This document shows, one piece after another, positions 6,878 through 14,017 of a DNA stretch of 45,174 nt. The notes under the pieces were generated by a model. It was not told where the DNA came from. It saw only the letters and a list, made by a program, of their open reading frames with translations, and did not search any database. The position numbers and the translations under genes are program-made. How positions within the stretch are numbered: position 1 is the stretch's first letter; every line of letters starts with the position of its first letter. The DNA is taken from assembly GCA_964293155.1 (NCBI GenBank), contig CAXYYA010000031.1, forward strand, positions 1-45,174, in the 5' to 3' direction. This stretch comes from JAQVEB01 sp028698105 (GTDB lineage: Bacteria; Bacteroidota; Bacteroidia; Bacteroidales; Dysgonomonadaceae).

Positions 6878-7822
6878 TTATTGGTACAACGTACCCGTAT
6901 TCAATACCGGTTGTGCCGACTCATCGGCACAAAGCACCACCATGAGGTTGCTTACCATCGCAGCCTTTTTATCGGTATCCATTTCGAGAATATTTTCATC
7001 TTCGATCCTGTCCAGCGCCATTTTTACCATGGTTACGGCGCCTTCAACGATCTTTTCGCGCGCCGAGATAATGGCTTCGGCCTGCTGGCGGCGAAGCATC
7101 ACGGCAGCAATTTCGGGCGCATACGCCAGGTAATTGATGCGCGCTTCCACAATTTCTATTCCCGCCATCGCCAAACGGTCGTTCAGCTCTTTCAATAAAT
7201 CCTCGTTTACCTCTTCCCCACCCGAGCGCAGGGTGATCTCGGCATCGGAAACAACATTGTTGTCATAGGCATACTGCCCTGCAACCTGCCGAAGCGCGGC
7301 ATCGCTTTGTACGGCCACAAAGTTTTCGAACGCATCCATTTGCTTCGCAACCGAATACATTACCGAACCGTCTTTCCCGGGTTTGGACGATGCCATGGTT
7401 TGTGCGTCAATCTCGAACATGGCTTTGTACGTATCTTTCAGTTTCCACACCAGCACCAGCCCGATAAGAACCGGATTGCCTACTTTATCGTTCACTTTTA
7501 TGGGCTCAACATTGAGGTTTCGTGCACGCAGCGACAATTTTTTCTTCGTCATAAACGGATTTATCCAAAAGAAGCCCGTATCCTTAAGCACCCCTTTGTA
7601 TTTTCCGAAGAAGATCATCACCACTGCTTCATTCGGTTCCAGTTTCGTAAAACCGATCCAGAAAATAAACCAAAAAACGGAAAGGACGATCGCAGCAACG
7701 ATCACCCACGCAATTCCCCGCGTGATCAGCCACGCAACCGCCGGCAACCACAACAGCATGATAAAAAGCATCACAAAACCATTTAGCTTAAAACCTTTAA
7801 AATTGAATTCTTTTGTCTCCAT
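6878..7822 (-). CDS. SPFH/Band 7 domain (stomatin-like) membrane protein
   Basis: A 314-residue protein. Two hydrophobic segments (about 15-32 and 36-57) anchor an SPFH domain (about 60-250). EPNEAVVMIFFGKYKG and TGFFWINPF match the start of the stomatin/slipin domain, and EVNEDLLKELNDRLAMAGIEIVEARI its C-terminal part. A helical region with RRQQAEAIISAREKIVEGAV follows, as in oligomerising Band 7 proteins. Such proteins scaffold membrane microdomains and often control partner proteases or channels; no NfeD-like or protease partner is adjacent here. It is the first gene of an operon with the DUF6141-like and Arc-type genes. Confidence 0.9.
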   Translation of the reverse strand: METKEFNFKGFKLNGFVMLFIMLLWLPAVAWLITRGIAWVIVAAIVLSVFWFIFWIGFTKLEPNEAVVMIFFGKYKGVLKDTGFFWINPFMTKKKLSLRARNLNVEPIKVNDKVGNPVLIGLVLVWKLKDTYKAMFEIDAQTMASSKPGKDGSVMYSVAKQMDAFENFVAVQSDAALRQVAGQYAYDNNVVSDAEITLRSGGEEVNEDLLKELNDRLAMAGIEIVEARINYLAYAPEIAAVMLRRQQAEAIISAREKIVEGAVTMVKMALDRIEDENILEMDTDKKAAMVSNLMVVLCADESAQPVLNTGTLYQ

Positions 7823-7856
7823 ATTCTTTATTTTTTATGATATTATTTTGATATCA

Positions 7857-7864
7857 CAAAGATA
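7857..7864 (-). promoter_or_regulatory. -7 element of the SPFH operon
   Basis: On the minus strand TATCTTTG matches TAnnTTTG, with a TTG about 21 bases upstream as a possible -33 element and about 35 bases to the ATG. Confidence 0.65.
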
Positions 7865-8259
7865 TTGAATCTTATCCCGAATAAACAACGTTTGCATGAA
7901 CTATTTTTCGTTTTTTAACTTTATTTATGGATTGAAAGGAAGATGAAGGGTGTCGGGTGTACAATGCCGGACGTTGGATGTCAAAAAATGTTCAATTTGC
8001 ATTTATAACAGTTCGTTATGAAACCTCATATATAATTGTTTATCAATAATTTATATTGGTAATTCTAATTAGTTTTTTTGCGAACTCTAACGCGCTAAGA
8101 AGCAAAGATTTAAATTTTAAGTATGTCTCTGATTATCTGAGATATAAAAATTACACAAATTATCATATAATCAACAAAAACAGAACTTCGCGGCTTTGTG
8201 TCTTAGCGTTCAAAAGATATTTTATAACGAACTATTAATTCAGATACAACAGAAAATAC
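7865..8259. other. Gene-poor spacer between divergent SPFH and M3-peptidase genes
   Basis: About 400 A/T-rich bases without a supportable gene. It contains a degenerate GGATGTC-type spacer motif near 7941-7985, and two inverted related words, near 8085-8112 (GCGAACTC..ACGCGCTAAGA..GCAAAG) and 8183-8214 (CTTCGCGGCTTTGTGTCTTAGCGTTC), of a kind often seen in bacterial spacers. A 60-residue frame at 8056-8238 runs through these repeats and looks spurious. Confidence 0.6.
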
Positions 8260-8267
8260 TATCTTTG
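8260..8267 (+). promoter_or_regulatory. -7 element of the M3 peptidase gene
   Basis: TATCTTTG matches TAnnTTTG, about 61 bases before the ATG at 8329. No clear -33 TTTG is seen at the right distance. Confidence 0.65.
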
Positions 8268-8328
8268 TGGTTCAAAAGAAATTAGAACGCTTTTCGCGGA
8301 AAAGCAAAACAATTAAATCAAAAAAGAA

Positions 8329-10452
8329 ATGAAAAAACTATTTTTAATCCCGCTTGCTGCTATGACGATATTTGCATGCACCAACACCCGGAAAACAGGG
8401 AAATCTTCCGGCGAGAAAGGAAGCATTTTCTATACCGCCTACGACACTCCGTTCGGAACGCCGCCTTTTGACCAAATCTCGGAAGACGATTACAGGCCGG
8501 CATTTGCCTACGGCATGGAGCAACACGCCCGGGAAATTGATTCCATTGCCAACAACGCCGAAGCACCAACGTTTGAGAACACCATTGTAGCGCTGGATAA
8601 CAGCGGCGAAATCCTCGACAGGGTTTCAACCGTGTTCTTCGGACTGGAAGGCGCCGAAAAAACCGACACCATCGAACAGATCGCTATCGAAATAACGCCC
8701 AAATTAACGGAACACAGCGATAACATCTACCTGAATCAAAAACTGTTCGACCGTATTAAAACGCTGTACGACGACACGGCGGCGCTTAACCTGACTACCG
8801 AACAGTTTCAGTTGCTCGATAAATATTTCAAACGCTTTGTGCGCGGCGGAATCATGTTAAGTGACACGGCAAAGGCAAGAATGCGCGAAATAAACAAAGA
8901 ACTGTCGGCGCTCACACTGGATTTCGGCAACAACGTCCTGAAAGAGACCAACAATTATAAACTGGTTATTGACAACAAAGCCGATCTGGCCCGCCTGCCC
9001 GAAGGCGTGATCGCCGCGGCAGCCGAAACGGCTAAGAAAGACAGCCTCGACGGTAAATGGGTGTTCACGCTGCAAAAACCGAGTTGGATTCCGTTCCTGC
9101 AATATGCCGACAACCGCGCGTTGCGCGAAAAGCTGTATAAAGCCATGTATATGCGCGGCGATAACGATAATCAGTTCGATAACAAAGAGATTATCAATAA
9201 GATCGTTAATCTGCGTATCGAAAAAGCCAAGTTGATGGGTTACAACACTTATGCCGACTACGGTTTGGAGCAAACGATGGCAAAAACGCCTCAGGCTGTT
9301 TACAAACTGCTCAACGATATTTGGAAATATGCTTTGCCACAGGCAAAAAAAGAAGCCGTGGAATTGCAGGCGCTTATAGACAAGGAAGGCGGGAACTTTA
9401 AACTCCAGTCGTGGGATTGGTGGTATTACACCGAGAAGCTGCGCAAAGAGAAATATGCGCTGGAAGAATCGCAGATCAAGCCATACTTTAAAATGGAAAA
9501 CGTTCGCGAAGGCGTTTTCATGGTCGCCAACAAACTTTACGGGCTTAATTTCAAGAAACTGGATAACATTTCGGTTTACAACCCCGAAGTGGAAACCTAC
9601 GAAGTAACCGACGCCAACGATTCCCTGATCGCGATATTTTACACCGATTATTTTCCGCGAAGCGGCAAAAGCCAGGGCGCATGGATGAGTAATTTCCGCG
9701 ACCAGTGGGTGCAAAACGGCAAGGACATCCGTCCCATTGTTTACAACGTGGGCAATTTTACGAGGCCTACCAACAATACGCCGTCGCTCCTTACCCTCGA
9801 CGAAGTGGAAACCATGTTCCACGAGTTCGGCCATGCTACGCACGGCATGCTGTCGAAGGTGAACTACAAAGGCGTTTCGGGAACCAGCGTTTATCGCGAT
9901 TTCGTGGAACTTCCCTCACAAATCATGGAACATTGGGCGTTTAATCCCGAAGTGCTGAAACTGTATGCGAAGCATTACGAAACCGGCGAAGTGATCCCCG
10001 ATTCACTGATTCAAAAAATAAGCGCTGCCGCCAACTTCAACCAGGGATTCACAACCGGCGAACTTGTCGCAGCCGCGCTGCTCGATATGGATTGGCACAC
10101 CCAGACTACGCAACAGAAATTTGATGTGCGCGATTTCGAAAAGAAATCCATGGAAAAGATCGGACTTATTCCCGAAATCATCCCGCGCTACAGAAGCACA
10201 TACTTCAACCACATCTTTAGCGGCGGCTACTCTGCCGGATACTACAGCTACCTGTGGTCGGAAGTGCTGGATGCCGATGCATTCCAGCCCTTCGTGGAAA
10301 AAGGCATATTCGATCAGGCAACCGCCAAATCATTCCGCGACAACATCCTCTCGAAAGGAGGATCGGATGAACCGATGAAACTCTACATACGCTATCGCGG
10401 TGCGGAACCAAATCCCATCTACCTGCTTAAAAACAGGGGATTTGTGAAGTAA
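8329..10452 (+). CDS. dcp: M3 family zinc metallopeptidase (Dcp-like), lipoprotein
   Basis: A 707-residue peptidase of the oligopeptidase A / peptidyl-dipeptidase Dcp family. The zinc site is HEFGH (residues 498-502), with a third ligand expected in the downstream VELPSQIMEHW, as in the family. The C-terminal YYSYLWSEVLDADAF block is also typical. The N-terminus MKKLFLIPLAAMTIFAC is a lipoprotein signal with Cys17, so the enzyme is probably membrane-anchored in the periplasm, unlike cytoplasmic E. coli Dcp. It would trim exported or imported peptides. Own promoter upstream and hairpin terminator downstream, so probably monocistronic. Dcp rather than OpdA is chosen on length and overall pattern. 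Confidence 0.92.
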   Translation: MKKLFLIPLAAMTIFACTNTRKTGKSSGEKGSIFYTAYDTPFGTPPFDQISEDDYRPAFAYGMEQHAREIDSIANNAEAPTFENTIVALDNSGEILDRVSTVFFGLEGAEKTDTIEQIAIEITPKLTEHSDNIYLNQKLFDRIKTLYDDTAALNLTTEQFQLLDKYFKRFVRGGIMLSDTAKARMREINKELSALTLDFGNNVLKETNNYKLVIDNKADLARLPEGVIAAAAETAKKDSLDGKWVFTLQKPSWIPFLQYADNRALREKLYKAMYMRGDNDNQFDNKEIINKIVNLRIEKAKLMGYNTYADYGLEQTMAKTPQAVYKLLNDIWKYALPQAKKEAVELQALIDKEGGNFKLQSWDWWYYTEKLRKEKYALEESQIKPYFKMENVREGVFMVANKLYGLNFKKLDNISVYNPEVETYEVTDANDSLIAIFYTDYFPRSGKSQGAWMSNFRDQWVQNGKDIRPIVYNVGNFTRPTNNTPSLLTLDEVETMFHEFGHATHGMLSKVNYKGVSGTSVYRDFVELPSQIMEHWAFNPEVLKLYAKHYETGEVIPDSLIQKISAAANFNQGFTTGELVAAALLDMDWHTQTTQQKFDVRDFEKKSMEKIGLIPEIIPRYRSTYFNHIFSGGYSAGYYSYLWSEVLDADAFQPFVEKGIFDQATAKSFRDNILSKGGSDEPMKLYIRYRGAEPNPIYLLKNRGFVK

Positions 10453-10468
10453 ATTTTCGGTATTTAGG

Positions 10469-10508
10469 CAAATCGTCAGGTTATTCCAAAAAATAATCTG
10501 ACGATTTG
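10469..10508 (+). terminator. Terminator hairpin after the M3 peptidase gene
   Basis: A 17-bp stem, 10469-10485 with 10492-10508, with a single G.U pair and a six-base loop. The T tail is weak. The right arm includes a TTTG that could serve as -33 element for secDF. Confidence 0.65.
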
Positions 10509-10532
10509 GTCTTAAAAAAGACAAAAAAAGCG

Positions 10533-10540
10533 TATATTTG
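10533..10540 (+). promoter_or_regulatory. -7 element of secDF
   Basis: TATATTTG matches TAnnTTTG. A TTTG at 10505-10508 lies 24 bases upstream, slightly beyond the usual spacing. The leader to the ATG at 10658 is about 110 bases. Confidence 0.65.
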
Positions 10541-10554
10541 CACGCTTAAATCGG

Positions 10555-10578
10555 GAGGCATCTTGAATGCCTCTGTTT
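10555..10578 (+). promoter_or_regulatory. Hairpin with T-run in the secDF leader, possible attenuator
   Basis: GAGGCAT 10555-10561 pairs with ATGCCTC 10567-10573 (loop of five), followed by GTTTTT. It starts about 15 bases after the -7 element, so it would form at the very 5' end of the mRNA and could terminate transcription early. Confidence 0.45.
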
Positions 10579-10657
10579 TTGAATAACTATTGAGGATAAC
10601 AGGCTATAAAACAATAAAATACAAATATAAATATAAAAAAGTAAAACTAAAAACGAA

Positions 10658-13612
10658 ATGTCAAACAAAGGATTCATTAAAGTTTTCAGTATTTTACTCA
10701 CGCTGATCTCGTTATTTTACCTGTCTTTCACCGTGGTGGGATGGCAATATAACAAGAAAGCTGATCAATACGCGAATGGAAACTTAGCCCTTAAGAATCA
10801 GTATCTTGATTCATTATCAACCGAAAAAGTTTATCTCGGATACACCCTGAAGGAAGTTCGTCAGAAAGAGATCGGTTTGGGACTTGACCTGAAAGGCGGT
10901 ATGACGGTAATCATGGAAGTAGATGCCGCGCAAGTTATTCGCGCACTGGCCAATACCGATGATCCGCAATTCAACGAAGCCCTGAGAGAAACCATCGTGC
11001 AGAACCGAAAAGGCAGCTCGCTCGATTTTATCTCTCTCTTCCGTCAAAATTACGAGCGGATTAATCCGAACGGCAAACTGGCAAACATTTTCAGCATCAC
11101 CATGAGCGACCGCGTTAGCCCGACAGCTACCAACGACCAGGTGATCGCCGTGCTACGCCAGGAAGTGGCCAGCGCTGCCGATAACTCGTTCAACGTGCTT
11201 CGCACACGTATTGACCGTTTTGGTGTGGTTGCTCCCAACATACAAAAACTCGATCAGGCCGAACGTATCCTTATCGAGCTTCCGGGTATCACCGAACCTG
11301 CACGTGTACGTAACCTCTTGCAGGGAAGCGCCAACCTCGAGTTTTGGAAAACGTATAACGTGAACGAACTGGCGCCTTATTTCAGTCAGGTAAACCAACT
11401 TTCGGCAGAATTGGCACAATCGTTATCAACAGACAGCTCAGCCGATTCCACGAAGATTACCGACAACAAACCGGCTCAGGATTCGTTGCAGGTGAACGAT
11501 TCGCTTGCATCTGCCAATATGCAGTTGGCTTCGACCGACGACACCGAAGCAAAACCGGTTACCATCAACAAAAACTTTGCACAATATTTCAATCAGCCCT
11601 ACTTTGCCATGAGCGGAGCCACCGGTCCCATGGTGGGAACGGTTTCCAAACTCGACACGGCTGCCGTGAATTTCATCCTCAACAAATATAAAGATGTTTT
11701 TCCGGCTGACGTGAAATTCAAATGGGGCTTTAAACCGATTGACCCCAAAGAAACTTATTTCGAACTCTACGCCCTCCGCGGCGACGGGTCAAAAAGAGGC
11801 CCTGCGTTGGATGGCGACGTTGTAACCAACGCGCGTGCCGATCAGGGACAACAAGGCTCTGCCTGGGAAGTGAGCATGTCTATGAACGCTGCCGGAGCTA
11901 ACCGGTGGGCAACCATAACGGGAGCCGAAAAAGGGAATTCCATCGCGATCGTTTTGGATGGATATGTGTATTCCGCTCCGCGCGTGAACGATAAAATTGA
12001 AGGCGGACGCTCGTCCATTACCGGCAATTTCACGCTCACCGAAGCGCAAGACTTAGAGAACGTGCTGAAATCGGGTAAGATGAAAGCCGGCGTGCGCATC
12101 GTTCAGGAAGACGTTGTTGGCCCGTCGTTGGGACAGGAAGCTATTCAGGACGGTTTCTGGTCGTTCGTGATCGCGCTTATCGTGCTGTTCATCTTCACCT
12201 GTATCCTTTACGGAATTATTCCGGGAATGGTGATCAACGCCGCGCTGCTCATCAACCTGTTCTTCACTCTGGGAGCGCTCGCGGCATTCCAGGCGGTACT
12301 CACGCTGCCGGGCATCGCGGGTATGATCCTCTCGCTCGCCATGGCGGTGGATGCCAACGTACTTATCAATGAACGTATAAAAGAAGAACTTGCCGCAGGC
12401 AAAACCCTGCGAAGAGCGTTGGAAGACGGTTATAAGAATGCTTTCTCGGCGATTTTCGACTCGAACTTAACGACCATTATTACCGGTATCATCCTTGCCG
12501 TGTTCGGAACAGGGCCCATCCGTGGTTTTGCCATCACGCTGATCATCGGTATCGTAGCATCGTTTATCACCGCGGTTTACCTCACCCGTCTTGTTTACGA
12601 AAACCGGTTTGAAAAAGGTAAATGGTTGAATCTTACCTTCACCACGAACATTTCAAAAAAAATGTTCAAGGAATACAATTATGACTTCCTGCATAACAGT
12701 AAAAAAATATTACTCGCTATCGGCATCTTCATTGTGGTGAGCATTCTTTCTTTTTTCACGTTGAAACTGAATACAGGTATTGATTTCACCGGAGGACGCA
12801 ACTACATCGTTCGCTTCGATAATCCGGTAAAAACGGGCGATATTCAAAACGCACTGGTACCAAACTTCGGCGAATCGGTTCGCGTGATCACCATCGGATC
12901 AAGCAATCAGGTTCGTATATCAACAAACTTTAAGATTGATGACGAGAGCGAAACCATCGAACAACAACTGAGAACGCTGCTTGGCGAAAGCCTGAAAGAA
13001 TATATTGCACCGGGTAAAACCATTGACGATTACATTCAAAGTTCACAAAAAGTGGGGCCCAGCATTGCCGAAGACATGATGCGGAACGCGTTCCTCGCCT
13101 TGGCCGTAGCGCTCGCGATAATGGGATTGTACATTTTTATCCGATTCAACAACTGGGCATTCTCGTTGGGAACCATTGCCGCGCTGGCTGTGGATGCTTT
13201 CTCGGTTATCGGGTTCTACTCGTTATTATGGAAAGTGATGCCTTTCTCCATGGAGATAGACCAGACGTTTGTGGCGGCCATTCTTACCGTGGTGGGATAC
13301 TCTATTAACGATAAAGTGGTGGTGTTCGACCGTGTACGCGAATACATGCATCTATACCCGAAACGCGGCCTCCGCGCTTTGTTTAACGATTCTATGAACG
13401 CTACACTGGCGCGTACCATCAACACCGGTTTAAGTACGATTTTAGTAATCATCTGTATCCTGTTCCTGGGTGGTGACGCCGTTCGGAGTTTCGTATTTGC
13501 CATGCTCATCGGTATTGTTGTGGGTACGATAACCAGTTTGTTCGTGGCTGCTCCTGTAGCATATAAACTGATGCTGGGACAACGCGGGAAAACAACTTCA
13601 GAAGAAAAGTAA
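10658..13612 (+). CDS. secDF: Protein translocase subunit SecDF (fused SecD and SecF)
   Basis: A 984-residue fusion. The SecD half (about 1-640) starts with one membrane segment, then LGLDLKGGMTVIMEV, a large periplasmic P1 domain and five membrane segments with the AMAVDANVLINERIKEEL motif. The SecF half (about 650-984) has FTGGRNYIVRF, then membrane segments with VGYSINDKVVVFDRVRE. SecDF works with SecYEG, using the proton gradient to pull exported proteins through. Fused SecDF is usual in Bacteroidota. An insertion rich in Ser, Asp and Gln within P1 (about residues 250-300) looks like a flexible linker. Own promoter and terminator. Confidence 0.97.
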   Translation: MSNKGFIKVFSILLTLISLFYLSFTVVGWQYNKKADQYANGNLALKNQYLDSLSTEKVYLGYTLKEVRQKEIGLGLDLKGGMTVIMEVDAAQVIRALANTDDPQFNEALRETIVQNRKGSSLDFISLFRQNYERINPNGKLANIFSITMSDRVSPTATNDQVIAVLRQEVASAADNSFNVLRTRIDRFGVVAPNIQKLDQAERILIELPGITEPARVRNLLQGSANLEFWKTYNVNELAPYFSQVNQLSAELAQSLSTDSSADSTKITDNKPAQDSLQVNDSLASANMQLASTDDTEAKPVTINKNFAQYFNQPYFAMSGATGPMVGTVSKLDTAAVNFILNKYKDVFPADVKFKWGFKPIDPKETYFELYALRGDGSKRGPALDGDVVTNARADQGQQGSAWEVSMSMNAAGANRWATITGAEKGNSIAIVLDGYVYSAPRVNDKIEGGRSSITGNFTLTEAQDLENVLKSGKMKAGVRIVQEDVVGPSLGQEAIQDGFWSFVIALIVLFIFTCILYGIIPGMVINAALLINLFFTLGALAAFQAVLTLPGIAGMILSLAMAVDANVLINERIKEELAAGKTLRRALEDGYKNAFSAIFDSNLTTIITGIILAVFGTGPIRGFAITLIIGIVASFITAVYLTRLVYENRFEKGKWLNLTFTTNISKKMFKEYNYDFLHNSKKILLAIGIFIVVSILSFFTLKLNTGIDFTGGRNYIVRFDNPVKTGDIQNALVPNFGESVRVITIGSSNQVRISTNFKIDDESETIEQQLRTLLGESLKEYIAPGKTIDDYIQSSQKVGPSIAEDMMRNAFLALAVALAIMGLYIFIRFNNWAFSLGTIAALAVDAFSVIGFYSLLWKVMPFSMEIDQTFVAAILTVVGYSINDKVVVFDRVREYMHLYPKRGLRALFNDSMNATLARTINTGLSTILVIICILFLGGDAVRSFVFAMLIGIVVGTITSLFVAAPVAYKLMLGQRGKTTSEEK

Positions 13613-13637
13613 CATAAAAACAATCCAATATTGATAA

Positions 13638-13669
13638 ACGGGCGGATGATTTATCGGCTCGTTTTTTTT
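13638..13669 (+). terminator. secDF terminator
   Basis: ACGGGC 13638-13643 pairs with GCTCGT 13657-13662 (one G.U), with an inner GAT/ATC pair of arms, followed by eight T residues. Confidence 0.75.
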
Positions 13670-13713
13670 AAGTGAAATGAAGTCCGGGGTACCGGAAACA
13701 GAATACCGATAAT

Positions 13714-13751
13714 AAAAATACGGAAAACGGTTTGCCGTTTTCCGTATTTTT
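13714..13751 (+). terminator. 17-bp hairpin overlapping the tRNA-Thr promoter
   Basis: Perfect stem 13714-13730 with 13735-13751, loop TTTG, followed by an A/T-rich stretch. It looks like a strong terminator insulating the tRNA gene. The loop TTTG coincides with the predicted -33 element of the tRNA promoter. Confidence 0.65.
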
Positions 13752-13761
13752 TATAATTTTG
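13731..13761 (+). promoter_or_regulatory. Promoter of tRNA-Thr
   Basis: -33 TTTG at 13731-13734, 19-base spacer, -7 TAATTTTG at 13754-13761; the tRNA begins 12 bases later. Both boxes and spacing fit the Bacteroidota consensus. Confidence 0.7.
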
Positions 13762-13772
13762 CAGCGCCAAAC

Positions 13773-13845
13773 GCCACAATAGCTCAGTTGGTAGAGTAAC
13801 GCATTCGTAACGCGTCGGTCGCGAGTTCAAGTCTCGCTTGTGGCT
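13773..13845 (+). tRNA. tRNA-Thr (anticodon CGU)
   Basis: A 73-base cloverleaf. Acceptor GCCACAA pairs with TTGTGGC, D stem GCTC/GAGT, anticodon loop TTCGTAA with CGT, variable loop CGGTC, T arm GCGAG-TTCAAGT-CTCGC. Discriminator is T; CCA is not encoded. The anticodon stem ACGCA/CGCGT has an A31.C39 mismatch next to the loop, where related Thr tRNAs have a pair. It reads ACG codons. Confidence 0.93.
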
Positions 13846-13852
13846 CAAATTA

Positions 13853-13884
13853 AAAGGGTTTAGCGAAATACCGCCAAACCCTTT
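13853..13884 (+). terminator. Hairpin after tRNA-Thr
   Basis: 13853-13865 pairs with 13872-13884 (AAAGGGTTT/AAACCCTTT plus GCG/CGC, one A.C mismatch), six-base loop. There is no long T tail. Confidence 0.55.
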
Positions 13885-14017
13885 GCGCGTTTATAGAATT
13901 GGTCTCACGAAACACACGTTGAATAAAAGAGCTGTGCTATTTCCAACATGAGGCGCAAACACATTCTTCATCTTTTCTTACAGTTCAGCAATGGGCGCTC
14001 ATTGTCCGTGTTTTCTT

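Noticed and set aside
8056..8238. 60-residue plus-strand frame in the SPFH/M3 spacer
   Set aside because: A/T-rich, no recognisable protein features, and it passes through inverted spacer words.
8857..9843. 328-residue minus-strand frame opposite the M3 peptidase
   Set aside because: Antisense shadow; the plus strand has an intact zinc peptidase with the HEFGH motif here.
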